The position numbers were made by a program, and so were the translations under genes. Shown here piece after piece: positions 42,059 to 49,981 of a stretch of 64,000 bases of DNA. A model generated the notes under the pieces. The model worked only from the letters and a program-made list of their open reading frames with translations. It was not told the origin of the DNA and did no database searches. How positions within the stretch are numbered: the first letter of the stretch is position 1; each line of letters starts with the position of its first letter. The stretch spans positions 310,001-374,000 of the forward strand of contig NZ_SOCE01000003.1 in assembly GCF_004365175.1 (NCBI RefSeq), written 5' to 3'. The DNA comes from Kribbella voronezhensis. Lineage in GTDB: Bacteria; Actinomycetota; Actinomycetes; Propionibacteriales; Kribbellaceae.

Positions 42059-42474
42059 CAGCCGGCCAGGTCCTCCTGGCCTTCCACGATCGGCCGGATG
42101 TCGGCGTACGCGGTGGCCCGGACGGATTCCGGAGCGGGGGTATCGGCGAGCCGGCCGGCGATCTCGGTCGCCCGATCGAAGCTGTCGCACTCGACGATCC
42201 AGTACCCGGCCAGCACCTCCTGCGTCTCGGCGTACGGGCCGTCCGTCACCACCGACGCGCCGTCCTTCGAGCCGAGCCGCCTGGTCAGCACCGGTGCGGC
42301 CAGCGCCCGGGTCTCGACGAGCTCACCCGACTCGGACAGTTCGTCGTTGAACTTCTGCATGAAGGCGCCCATCGCGGCGAAGTCCTCCGCGCTCCACGCG
42401 GGCTTGCCGGTGTCCTTCCCCGCCATCCCGTCGTAGTCCACCTGCGAGGCGTAGGTCAGGATCATGTACTTCAT
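42058..42474 (-). CDS. YCII-related (DGPF) protein
   Basis: A 138-aa ferredoxin-like-fold protein. Family motifs are the N-terminal MKYMILTY and the central DGPYAETQEVLAGYWIVEC. It is first in a two-gene operon with the ECF42 sigma factor, overlapping by one base. Members are thought to be targets or partners of the sigma factor; no enzymatic function is established. Confidence 0.92.
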   Translation of the reverse strand: MKYMILTYASQVDYDGMAGKDTGKPAWSAEDFAAMGAFMQKFNDELSESGELVETRALAAPVLTRRLGSKDGASVVTDGPYAETQEVLAGYWIVECDSFDRATEIAGRLADTPAPESVRATAYADIRPIVEGQEDLAG

Positions 42475-42576
42475 CTGCTGCTCCCGTCGTCAGAGCACCA
42501 CTCTGGTGCCTCTCACCCGCTACGTCGACGACCCCACCCAGAACCGGACACGCCCTCCCCAGGAACTTTCAGAGCA

Positions 42577-42725
42577 TCAAGTGTGGGAAGTGATCAGCTC
42601 CCGCCTCACGCCTTGCCTCTAGGTTGATGAGGTCAGGTGCAGGGGGTGATGAGTTCCCGCCCCACGCCTTCCCTTCGGGTTGGACCAAAAGGGCGGCTGG
42701 TGGTGGTCAGGTGCAGGGAGTTATC
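42577..42725 (-). repeat. Degenerate direct repeats at the 3' end of the DUF3515 gene
   Basis: Three imperfect copies of the DUF3515 gene end follow each other (minus strand). The real end gives LITPCT-stop (stop at 42707). A second copy ends at 42633 (GGGCGGGAACTCATCACC). A third ends at 42577 (GAGGCGGGAGCTGATCAC). Copies two and three share AGGCGTG and about 80% of 37 bases. Offsets are 74 and 56 bp. The copies look like decayed duplications of the terminal codons. Confidence 0.5.
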
Positions 42726-43189
42726 AGGGTGTTGTGTGCTTTGACGGCGTCGGAGACGTCGGTGAGGGCGTCGGCCTCGGGCTTGTACTTCGCGGGCACG
42801 GCGATCTCGAGGTAGACCTTGCGGCCGATAGTGGTGAAGATGACGCCGTTGCCGACCTCCTTGGCGAACCAGCCGACGCCGTTCACCTCGAAGCACTGCG
42901 ACTGCGCCTCGGCCATCCCGGCCGGCGGCGCGACCCCACAGGTCACCTCGATCGGCGGATCCCCGTACGCCGTGGTCAGCGCGCTCGGCGGCTCCGTCTT
43001 GCGCCGCTTCCCGTCGAGCACCTTGGCGGGCATCCCCTTGATCAAGGCGTCGCACACCTGAGCCACCTCAGGCGCCGGTTCGGGCACGGCGATCCGCACC
43101 GGGTCCGGACTGCAGGCGGTCAGCAGCAGGAGGCCGGCGACGACGGCGAGAACGCGGTTGATCGGGGTCAGATGTGGACGACGGGGCAC
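42707..43189 (-). CDS. DUF3515 lipoprotein
   Basis: A 160-aa lipoprotein. The signal peptide has a hydrophobic stretch VLAVVAGLLLL and a lipobox LTAC (Cys at about residue 26). The mature part carries the DUF3515 blocks CDALIKGMPAKVLDG, TCGV and VGWFAKE. It is a conserved actinobacterial envelope protein of unknown role, often between ddl and thiL (Rv2980-like). GTG 43189 overlaps the end of the Lrp-like gene by 22 bp. Confidence 0.88.
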   Translation of the reverse strand: MPRRPHLTPINRVLAVVAGLLLLTACSPDPVRIAVPEPAPEVAQVCDALIKGMPAKVLDGKRRKTEPPSALTTAYGDPPIEVTCGVAPPAGMAEAQSQCFEVNGVGWFAKEVGNGVIFTTIGRKVYLEIAVPAKYKPEADALTDVSDAVKAHNTLITPCT

Positions 43190-43416
43190 GTCAGCGTGCG
43201 GGTGATGCCGGGGACGTTCTGCACCTTCGCCACGACCAGTTTGCCGAGCTCGTCGACGTTGCGGGCCTCGGCGCGCACGATCACGTCGTACGGGCCGGTG
43301 ACGTCCTCGGCCAGGGTGACGCCCTGGACCTCGGCGATCTGCGCTGCGACATCGGCAGCCTTGCCGACCTCGGTCTGGATCAGGATGTAGGCCTGGACCA
43401 CCACGTCGTTCTCCAC
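43168..43416 (-). CDS. Lrp/AsnC ligand-binding-domain protein
   Basis: An 82-aa stand-alone RAM (regulation of amino-acid metabolism) domain without a helix-turn-helix: VQAYILIQTEVGKA, then GPYDVIVRAEARNVDELG and TRTLTCPVV. Such proteins probably bind amino acids or modulate full-length Lrp proteins. The GTG start is at 43416. It and the DUF3515 gene overlap and run divergently from thiL. Confidence 0.88.
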   Translation of the reverse strand: MENDVVVQAYILIQTEVGKAADVAAQIAEVQGVTLAEDVTGPYDVIVRAEARNVDELGKLVVAKVQNVPGITRTLTCPVVHI

Positions 43417-43497
43417 TCAGTCGTCCTCAGCTGGATCCGGCCACGGTACTGCAGAGCGGCCCGGCGTACTCTTCGTTGCCCGGTCACCGTACCGCCT

Positions 43498-43577
43498 AGT
43501 GTCCTGAGCCGGTAGTCACGCCAGTGCCAGCGTGCCTGGGCGCCGCTGGTGCGGCGTGAGGACCGGCTCAGGACACT
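43498..43577. repeat. 80-bp palindromic element (MITE-like)
   Basis: AGTGTCCTGAGCCGGT (43498-43513) is repeated inverted and exact as ACCGGCTCAGGACACT (43562-43577). Inside, TCACGCC and CCAGCG have further inverted partners (GGCGTGA, CGCTGG), so nearly the whole 80 bp can fold into one hairpin. TA occurs beside both ends (43497-43498 and 43578-43579). It lies between the Lrp-like and thiL genes, 36 bp before thiL. It could be a miniature transposable element or a regulatory hairpin. Confidence 0.6.
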
Positions 43578-43612
43578 TAGACTCACCGGAGCGATATGGG
43601 AGGTCTTCTGAC

Positions 43613-44572
43613 GTGACAGAGACGTTGGGTGGAACGGGTGAGTTCGGCTTGATCGAAGCCGTCACCAAAGGGCTGCCCCGGGGTGAGGACGTCCTGGTCG
43701 GGCCGGGCGACGACGCGGCCGTGGTGGCGGTGCCGGACGGCCGGATGGTGATCACCACCGACCTGCTGATCGAAGGCCGGCACTTCCGCCAGGACTGGTC
43801 GTCGGCGTACGACGTAGGCCGCAAGGCGGCCGCGCAGAACCTGGCCGACATCGTCGCGATGGGGGCCCGGCCGACCTCGCTGGTGACCGGTTTCGGCGCG
43901 CCCGCCGACCTGCCGACCAGCTGGGCCGTCGAACTGAACCAGGGCATCGCCGACGAGGCCGAGTTGCTCGGCGTCAGCATCGTCGGCGGCGACGTGGTGC
44001 AGTCCGACAAGGTCGTCGTCTCGGTCACCGCCTTCGGTTCCCTCGACGGCAGAGCCCCGGTACTACGGTCCGGCGCGCGCCCCGGCGACGAGGTGGCCTT
44101 CGTCGGCCGGCTCGGCTGGGCCGAAGCGGGCGTCGCCGTACTGAACCGTGGCTTCCGTTCGCCCCGGACCGTCGTGGACGCACACCGCCGCCCACAACCG
44201 CCGTACGCCGAGGGTCCGCGCGCCGCGATCTCCGGCGCCTCCTCGATGTGCGACGTGAGCGACGGGCTGATCGCCGACCTGCGCCACATCGCGGATGCCA
44301 GCGCTGTCGTGATCGACATCCGCTCGCAGGCGCTGGCGATTCCCGAGCCGCTGCAGGCCGTCGCGGCAGCCACCGGGGTGGAGGCGCTGACGTTCGTGCT
44401 CGGCGGCGGTGACGACCACGCACTGGTGGCCACCTTCGAGCCGGCCGACGTACCGGACGGCTGGACCGTCATCGGTTCAGTTGCCGAGGGCAACGAGAAC
44501 CTGCCGCCCGGAACGGTCACCGTCGACGGTGCGGCCTACACCGGCGCCCCGGGACACGCCCACTTCGGGTAA
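43613..44572 (+). CDS. thiL: Thiamine-monophosphate kinase
   Basis: A 319-aa enzyme phosphorylating thiamine phosphate to thiamine diphosphate with ATP. N-terminal GPGDDAAVV and TTDLLIEGRHF carry the Mg/ATP site. MCDVSDGLIADL and FVLGGGDDHALVATF complete the PurM-like fold. GTG 43613 follows GGGAGG at 8 nt; the open frame further upstream runs through the palindromic element and is not coding. thiD follows after 104 bp. Confidence 0.95.
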   Translation: MTETLGGTGEFGLIEAVTKGLPRGEDVLVGPGDDAAVVAVPDGRMVITTDLLIEGRHFRQDWSSAYDVGRKAAAQNLADIVAMGARPTSLVTGFGAPADLPTSWAVELNQGIADEAELLGVSIVGGDVVQSDKVVVSVTAFGSLDGRAPVLRSGARPGDEVAFVGRLGWAEAGVAVLNRGFRSPRTVVDAHRRPQPPYAEGPRAAISGASSMCDVSDGLIADLRHIADASAVVIDIRSQALAIPEPLQAVAAATGVEALTFVLGGGDDHALVATFEPADVPDGWTVIGSVAEGNENLPPGTVTVDGAAYTGAPGHAHFG

Positions 44573-44676
44573 CGACCCCGCACGATCCGCCCCGGGGTCG
44601 AGGGCCGACTGCGGCCGGCCTGGGGCGGTGTGAGGGACTAAGAGTTGAGTGGACCCGCTCGAGTTGAGGAGCTGAC

Positions 44677-45483
44677 ATGACTGCCGCGCCGCCCAGGGTG
44701 CTGACGATCGCCGGATCGGATTCCGGTGGCGGGGCCGGGATCCAGGCCGACCTGAAATCGATGCTGGCCAACGGCGTGCACGGGATGAGCGTGCTGACGG
44801 CGATCACCGCGCAGAACAGCATCGGCGTGCAAGGCGCCTGGGAGCTGCCCGAGGAGCAGGTGCGAGCGCAGTTCCGCAGTGTGGTCGACGACATCGGCGT
44901 GGACGCGGTGAAGACGGGGATGCTCGCTTCCGCCTCGATGGTCCGGGTGGTCGCGTCGCTGCTGCGGACCCTGCCGCCCGGCGTACCGGTGGTCGTCGAT
45001 CCGGTGTCGGTCTCCAAGCACGGCGACGCGTTGCTGGCCGCGGATGCGATGGAGGCCGTGCGGGAGGAGATCGTGCCGTTGGCGACCGTGCTGACACCGA
45101 ACCTCACCGAGCTCGGTCCCGTCGCGGGGACGAACGGCGAAGATCGCGAGCTGGCCGCGAAGATCCTGCTCGACGCCGGTGCCGACTGGGTACTGGTGAA
45201 GGGCGGCCACGACGACGGCCCGGTCGCGATCGACGTACTGCACGGGCCCGGCGTACGGCGGGAGTACAGCGCGCCGCGGGCCGACAACCGGCACACGCAC
45301 GGCACCGGGTGCACGCTGGCCAGTGCGATCGCGGCGTACCTTGCGCGCGGGTACGACGTACCGGCTGCTGTCGGTGCTGCGAAGGACTACATCAGCGGGG
45401 CGGTCGCCGCCGGGTTCGCGCTCGGCGGCGGGATCGGCCCGGTGGACCACGGATGGCGATTTCGGACCAGGAGTGACCAGTGA
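44677..45483 (+). CDS. thiD: Hydroxymethylpyrimidine/phosphomethylpyrimidine kinase
   Basis: A 268-aa ribokinase-fold kinase making HMP-diphosphate for thiamine. The N-terminal IAGSDSGGGAGIQADLK and C-terminal HTHGTGCTLASAIAA (anion hole and catalytic Asp region) are diagnostic. TGAGGAGCTGAC precedes the ATG. The stop overlaps a DinB-family gene start by 4 bp (GTGA). No TPP riboswitch motif was seen upstream. Confidence 0.95.
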   Translation: MTAAPPRVLTIAGSDSGGGAGIQADLKSMLANGVHGMSVLTAITAQNSIGVQGAWELPEEQVRAQFRSVVDDIGVDAVKTGMLASASMVRVVASLLRTLPPGVPVVVDPVSVSKHGDALLAADAMEAVREEIVPLATVLTPNLTELGPVAGTNGEDRELAAKILLDAGADWVLVKGGHDDGPVAIDVLHGPGVRREYSAPRADNRHTHGTGCTLASAIAAYLARGYDVPAAVGAAKDYISGAVAAGFALGGGIGPVDHGWRFRTRSDQ

Positions 45484-46121
45484 ACACGAGCCGGCCGCCG
45501 GTCGACGGGCTGTGCCAGGAATGTGGCTTCAACTACGACACCGGTGATCTGCAGGGCACGGTGACGACGCTGATCCGGCAGTCCGCGGAGAGCAGCATGG
45601 CGCTGACGAAGGCGGCCGCCGGGCCGGACGTGAACGTGGTCCGGCTCCGGCCGGAGCCCGAGGTGTGGTCGGCGATCGAGTACGCCTGCCATGTCCGCGA
45701 CGTCCTCGAGGTGCAGCGGGCCCGGATCGCGCAGTGCCTGGCCGAGGACCGCCCGGTGTACGCGCCGATGGATCGCAGCGGGCGGCTGAAGGAACTCAAG
45801 TACGAACAGCAGGACCCGATGGTGGTCGCCGCCGCGCTGATGAAGAACGCCCGCGACTTCGGCGCCGCCGCCCGCGTCCTCAAACCGGCCGAACTCGGCA
45901 AACTCGGCCTCTACAACTACCCGGTCCGAGCCCCCCGCACCCTCGGCTGGCTGATCCGCCACACCGCCCACGAGATCCAGCACCACCGGATGGACATCAT
46001 CACCATCCTGGCCAAACTCGAACCCCCCATCATCCCCGCCCCCAAAGCCGCACCGCCCGAAGACGCCGACCCCGAAACCGACGAGGCCACCCCCACCGCC
46101 GACGAACCAACCGGGACCTGA
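45480..46121 (+). CDS. DinB-family protein with N-terminal Cys pair
   Basis: A 213-aa DinB-like helical protein. An N-terminal CQECGFNYD segment gives a possible metal or thiol site. The putative metal His residues are in YACHVRDVL and HTAHEIQHHRMD. The C-terminal 30 residues are Pro/Glu/Asp-rich and probably disordered. GTG 45480 overlaps thiD (GTGA), so it is cotranscribed with the thiamine genes, though no functional link is evident. It differs in sequence from the LexA-box DinB gene at 5.9 kb. Confidence 0.88.
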   Translation: MNTSRPPVDGLCQECGFNYDTGDLQGTVTTLIRQSAESSMALTKAAAGPDVNVVRLRPEPEVWSAIEYACHVRDVLEVQRARIAQCLAEDRPVYAPMDRSGRLKELKYEQQDPMVVAAALMKNARDFGAAARVLKPAELGKLGLYNYPVRAPRTLGWLIRHTAHEIQHHRMDIITILAKLEPPIIPAPKAAPPEDADPETDEATPTADEPTGT

Positions 46122-46144
46122 CCGAACAGGACGAGGGCGTCTTG

Positions 46145-46160
46145 CGACGGAGGAGGCGCG
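46145..46160 (+). repeat. Intergenic 16-bp repeat, copy 2
   Basis: CGACGGAGGAGGCGCG, identical to the copy at 19247-19262, placed between the DinB-family gene and the 3' end of the ROK gene. Confidence 0.4.
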
Positions 46161-46173
46161 GCGGTCGTCGTAC

Positions 46174-47352
46174 CTAGGTTGTTGGTTCTGCCCAGGCGGC
46201 GATGGCTGGTTCGGTGGTGATGTGGTCCAGGGCGAGGGCCGCGGCGCCTCGGAGGGCGCCGTCGGTGGAGTGGGTGGAGTTGAGGATCGGCGGGGGAGTG
46301 GCTCGGCGGAAGCGCATCAGCCCGGACCGGTACGCCGTGTCGAAGGCTGCCGGTGCGCTCTGGCGAAGGGGGACGGCCAGGCCGCCGAGGGTGACGACGT
46401 CGGGGTCGTGGGCGTTCACCAGGCCGGCGATGCCCGAGCCGAGTGAGGTCGCCGAGAGTTCGATGGCAGCCGACGCCGCCGGGTCGGTGCGTTGCAACAC
46501 TGCTTCGGCATAACTGAGCGGGTCATCAGGCTCGGCATCCCCGAGGCGCCGGGCGAGCGCGCGACCGTCGATCTCCAGATCCCAGCAACCACTCGCTCCA
46601 CACGGACACCGCAACGAACGATCGCCGAAGGGCATGTGCCCGTATTCGCCACCGGCACCGGTCGCCCCACTCGCAGGAATCCCGTCCAGAATCAGAGTCC
46701 CACCCAAGCCGACCTCGACGATCAGATGCAGCGCTGTCCCCGCCCCCGCCGCAGCGCCGGTTCGTGACTCGGCCACCCCGCTGAGCGTCGCGTCGTTCCC
46801 CGCGAGCAGCGTCAGCCCGGTGTCCCCGACCACGGGACTCAGATCGACTTCGCCCCACCCCAAGGTCGACGCCTGCATCAACCGGTTGTCCCGGATCGTC
46901 CCCGCGACAGCAAGGCTCACCACCCGCAACCGATCGCCGTACTGCGCCGCAGTCGCTTCCACACGCTCGTGAAGGCTCGCCAGCACCGCCTCCGGTCGCC
47001 TGCTCCGGTGTGGCGTCGTCACCTGCTCATGGAGCGTTCCGTCGAGGGAGACGACCGCAGAGCGCCAAGTGCCTTGCCGAAGGTTCACCGCAAGAACCAG
47101 CGGCCCTTCTGGATGCGGCAGCAGCACACTGGTCGGCCGACCGCGACCACGACTCGGTGCCGGCGTCTCCGTGAGCAACTGCAACTCCCGCAGCCGTGCG
47201 GTCACCTCAGTCGCCGAACTGGTGCTCAGCCCCAGCTCACGCGCCACTGCAGCCCGCGTGATGCCCGGCTGCCGACCAACTAGGCTCAGCACCTCGGCGG
47301 CCGTCTGCCACCGGCCGCGCCGCGAAGATGTGGTGCCGACTCTTGCCGTCAC
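46174..47352 (-). CDS. ROK-family transcriptional regulator
   Basis: A 392-aa protein. The winged helix-turn-helix (ITRAAVARELGLSTSSATEV) lies at about residues 30-52. The ROK domain contains the zinc motif CPCGASGCWDLE and the glycine-rich GLGGTLILDG. GTG 47352 is the start. It is divergent from a HAD-MFS pair 48 bp away, with an A/T-rich palindrome in the gap, and probably controls that pair. Confidence 0.92.
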   Translation of the reverse strand: MTARVGTTSSRRGRWQTAAEVLSLVGRQPGITRAAVARELGLSTSSATEVTARLRELQLLTETPAPSRGRGRPTSVLLPHPEGPLVLAVNLRQGTWRSAVVSLDGTLHEQVTTPHRSRRPEAVLASLHERVEATAAQYGDRLRVVSLAVAGTIRDNRLMQASTLGWGEVDLSPVVGDTGLTLLAGNDATLSGVAESRTGAAAGAGTALHLIVEVGLGGTLILDGIPASGATGAGGEYGHMPFGDRSLRCPCGASGCWDLEIDGRALARRLGDAEPDDPLSYAEAVLQRTDPAASAAIELSATSLGSGIAGLVNAHDPDVVTLGGLAVPLRQSAPAAFDTAYRSGLMRFRRATPPPILNSTHSTDGALRGAAALALDHITTEPAIAAWAEPTT

Positions 47353-47366
47353 GGGGACCTTCTCCC

Positions 47367-47389
47367 TTATGCTCGGAGAACGAGTTTAA
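47367..47389. promoter_or_regulatory. Palindrome between ROK and HAD genes
   Basis: TTATG-CTCG-GAGAA-CGAG-TTTAA: the CTCG/CGAG arms (47372-47384) are flanked by matching TTA/TAA ends. It lies 15 bp before the ROK start and 12 bp before the HAD start. A likely ROK operator. Confidence 0.5.
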
Positions 47390-47400
47390 TGGAGGAGTCG

Positions 47401-48021
47401 ATGGACCTGCAGCAAGTGCGCGCCGTGTTGTTCGACATGGACGGCACGCTGGTCACTTCCGACGAGGCGGTCGAGCGCGCCTGGACAACGTGGGCGCGCG
47501 AGTACGGCGTCGACGCCTCGGCCGTGCTCGCCATCGCCCACGGCAGCCCCGCCGACTCCACCGTCGCGCGAATCCTCCCCGCCCTCGACGAGCCCGGCCG
47601 CATCCGGGCCGCGAACCGCCAACTGCAACTCCAGTACGACGACCTGTCGGACGTCTCCGCCGCTCCCGGCGCCGCCCGGGTGCTCGCCACGATCGAGCGA
47701 CTCGGGCTGCCGTGGGCCGTCGTCACGAGCGCTGACCGTCAGCTCGCCAAGGCCCGCCTCGGCGCCGCCGGCATCGACCCGCCAGTCCTGGTGACCTTCG
47801 AGGACATCACGAACGGCAAGCCGGACCCCGAGGGCTACCTCCGTGCTGCCGAGCTGCTCGACACGCCGCCCAGTTCCTGCCTGGTCGTGGAGGACGCCGA
47901 AGTAGGCCTGCAGGCCGGCCGGGCCGCTGGTTCGATGACCGCTGCCCTGAAAGGCCTGTCCGGCGACCTGGATCTCGCCGACCTCCACCAACTCGCCGAC
48001 CTGCTCGAGCATCGTGAGTGA
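47401..48021 (+). CDS. HAD-superfamily hydrolase (beta-phosphoglucomutase-like)
   Basis: A 206-aa haloacid dehalogenase-fold phosphatase or mutase. The nucleophile motif is LFDMDGTLV (residues 10-18), the second VVTSADRQL and the late acidic VVEDAEVGL. The cap-domain position is that of the subfamily I sugar phosphatases. GGAGG precedes ATG 47401 by 5 nt; an upstream ATG at 47389 overlaps the operator. Its stop overlaps the MFS start by 8 bp. The substrate is probably a phosphosugar. Confidence 0.9.
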   Translation: MDLQQVRAVLFDMDGTLVTSDEAVERAWTTWAREYGVDASAVLAIAHGSPADSTVARILPALDEPGRIRAANRQLQLQYDDLSDVSAAPGAARVLATIERLGLPWAVVTSADRQLAKARLGAAGIDPPVLVTFEDITNGKPDPEGYLRAAELLDTPPSSCLVVEDAEVGLQAGRAAGSMTAALKGLSGDLDLADLHQLADLLEHRE

Positions 48022-49168
48022 CAGCGCCCGGCGGGTCGACCTGGAAGTGGGTCTCGCTCTGGCGGCCCTGGGGTTCCTGCTGGGCGGAATGGGCGCCTGC
48101 GTCGCAGTACTGGCGCGTGATCTCGACGAGCCGGCTAGCCGCCTTGCGTTGCTGCCGTCCGCTTTCGCTCTCGGTCTGCTCATCGTTGCCTTCGTAGGGC
48201 CGGTCCTGCTCCGCACTGGCAGGATCACGGCCGTACTGCGAAGCGGCGCGCTCGTCTGTGCGCTCGGAGCCGTCCTGGTCGCGGTAGCGCCCGGCTTCAT
48301 CAGTGCGGTCGGTGGGGGACTGCTGATCGGCATCGGTGGAGCCCTGCTGGTGCTCCTGGCGCCACTGCTGCTCAGTGGTCCGACTGCAGCCGCCCGGCTC
48401 ACCAAGGTCAACGCCGTCGGCAGTGCGACCGGCATCCTGGCGCCCTTGGCCATCGGCGGGCTCGACTCGCTCGGTCCCACCGGGCGCCTGGCGATGCTGG
48501 TCGCAGTACCGCCGTTTCTTGTTCTGATCGTCATCGCGGCTCCGGCGAGAGCGGGGGAGAGTCTTGATCCGACGCCGGCCGGTGAAGGCTCACCGTGGCT
48601 CAGTGCGTTTCGCGGCTGGTCGCGGGTCGTGCTGGCCGTGGCGGTGGAGTTCTGCTTCGTGGTGTGGGCCGTGGCCCGGCTGGTGGAGGCCGGCCTGCCG
48701 ATCGCGATCGCGGCCCTGCTGGGGAGTGCGTTCCCGATCGGAATGGCTGTCGGCCGGTCGATCGGGCCGATCCACGTCCGCGGCTGGTCGCCACTGGTAC
48801 CGGCCGGGCTGCTGGCCCTCAGTGGGAGCCTTTTGGTGAGTTTGTTCGGTGCGCCCGCCGTCGTGGTCGCCGGACTGTTGCTGGCCGGTCTCGGCGTTGC
48901 TCCGCTCTACCCGCTCACCATCGCCGAACTCGTCGCAACGCCTGGCATTCGGCCCGTACGGCTGGCGGCGTTGGGTGCGCTTGCCTCTGCGACAGCGATC
49001 TTGGCCGCGCCCACCATCCTGGCCGCGTTGGCGACGGTCGTGGAGCTCAGCAAGGCCTTTCTCATCACGCTGCCGCTGCTGCTCGTGTTGTTCCTGATCA
49101 GCGGGCCACTGCGGCCCGGGCGGCCGCAGACCGCAGTACGGCCTCAGGCGGAGGTCGGGAGGCCGTAG
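48014..49168 (+). CDS. MFS transporter
   Basis: A 384-aa membrane protein of about twelve helices. The glycine/leucine-rich helices and a hydrophilic central loop (ESLDPTPAGEGS, about residue 185) fit a major facilitator. It is cotranscribed with the HAD phosphatase under the divergent ROK regulator, so the substrate may be a sugar that the HAD enzyme handles as phosphate (inference). The 3' end overlaps a converging HAD gene by 25 bp. Confidence 0.85.
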   Translation: MSDSARRVDLEVGLALAALGFLLGGMGACVAVLARDLDEPASRLALLPSAFALGLLIVAFVGPVLLRTGRITAVLRSGALVCALGAVLVAVAPGFISAVGGGLLIGIGGALLVLLAPLLLSGPTAAARLTKVNAVGSATGILAPLAIGGLDSLGPTGRLAMLVAVPPFLVLIVIAAPARAGESLDPTPAGEGSPWLSAFRGWSRVVLAVAVEFCFVVWAVARLVEAGLPIAIAALLGSAFPIGMAVGRSIGPIHVRGWSPLVPAGLLALSGSLLVSLFGAPAVVVAGLLLAGLGVAPLYPLTIAELVATPGIRPVRLAALGALASATAILAAPTILAALATVVELSKAFLITLPLLLVLFLISGPLRPGRPQTAVRPQAEVGRP

Positions 49169-49770
49169 CGGGACAGCAGTTCGCGCAGGGCGTCCGTGCC
49201 ATTGGCCAGGTCGTAGTGCTCGGCGTGCAGGCCGGCGCTCAGGGCGCCTTTCACGTTGCCCTCGTTGTCGTCGATGAAGAGCACTGCCGAGCCCTGCTTG
49301 CCGACCTTCGCCAGGATGGCGTGGAAATACGCCGGCTCCGGTTTGGCGACGCCGAGGTCGCAGGAGTAGAACGTCTGGTCGAACCAGTCGCCGTAGTGCC
49401 GTTCGTCCTGCATGATCGTCCGCCGGTAGGCCTGCTGGTTCGTCGCCAGGTGGCACCCGACACCCGCCGTACGGAGTTGCTGGATCAGGTCGACCACGAC
49501 CGGGTCGGCCTCGAACCAGTGCCAGGGCTGCATCGCGTCATCGACAGAGGTGGTCGACTCCCACCGGGCCAGTACTTCGGCGACGGCCTCGCGGAAGTCG
49601 CCCTCCCCGCGCAGCGACGGCTGCTCCGAGGTCATCAGATCGAGGATGAACTCCTCCGCCGACTGGTCGGGGCGGATGAAGGTCGCCAGCGTGGCGCGCC
49701 AGTCGATGGTGGGCCGCTGGATCACTCCATCGGCGTCGAACAGGACGGTGTCGATCGCGGTGGTCGGCAT
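49144..49770 (-). CDS. HAD-superfamily hydrolase
   Basis: A 208-aa phosphatase-like protein. The nucleophile motif is VLFDADGVI (residues 8-16), then LATNQQ (Thr motif), and C-terminal KPEPAYFHAI and FIDDNEGNV (Lys and acidic motifs). All four HAD motifs are intact. ATG 49770 is chosen; the frame is open far upstream but covers a noncoding promoter region. It is of the epoxide hydrolase N-terminal/phosphoglycolate type; substrate unknown. Confidence 0.88.
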   Translation of the reverse strand: MPTTAIDTVLFDADGVIQRPTIDWRATLATFIRPDQSAEEFILDLMTSEQPSLRGEGDFREAVAEVLARWESTTSVDDAMQPWHWFEADPVVVDLIQQLRTAGVGCHLATNQQAYRRTIMQDERHYGDWFDQTFYSCDLGVAKPEPAYFHAILAKVGKQGSAVLFIDDNEGNVKGALSAGLHAEHYDLANGTDALRELLSRYGLPTSA

Positions 49771-49808
49771 GCGCCCATCCAACCAGCCGCCGCCCGGCCC
49801 GGGGGCAG

Positions 49809-49830
49809 GGTGGTCCGGATCTGGACCACC
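49809..49830. promoter_or_regulatory. Perfect palindrome upstream of the HAD gene
   Basis: GGTGGTCC (49809-49816) and GGACCACC (49823-49830) with a 6-bp spacer. It lies 39 bp from the HAD start and 152 bp from the ABC transporter start. Operator or short hairpin; not resolved. Confidence 0.4.
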
Positions 49831-49859
49831 CGGCGGATGAGGCCTTGACCGGTTCAGTT

Positions 49860-49873
49860 GGTATGCGCTTACC
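49860..49873. promoter_or_regulatory. LacI-family operator before the sugar ABC operon
   Basis: GGTATGC-GCTTACC, a 14-bp palindrome with one mismatch and the central CG typical of LacI-family sites (compare GGTAAGC-GCTTACC). It lies between a -35-like TTGACC (49845-49850) and a -10-like TTACCT (49869-49874), so a bound repressor would cover the promoter. No LacI gene is in the window. Confidence 0.55.
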
Positions 49874-49981
49874 TTAGCGATGTCTGAACATTTGTCGACA
49901 ACTTCTCGCGCAAACAAACATCGAAAATCGTCGAAAAGTGCCCCTCCCGGTAGCGATGCGAAGGTGTAGGTGAGGCAGTCC

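Noticed and set aside
43497..43579. Confirmed IS630 target-site duplication around the palindrome
   Set aside because: TA is near both ends but offset by one T at the right end, so the duplication is not exact; kept only as a candidate MITE.
44573..44676. TPP riboswitch before thiD
   Set aside because: No CTGAGA or ACCTGA-type thi-box pair in the 104-bp gap.
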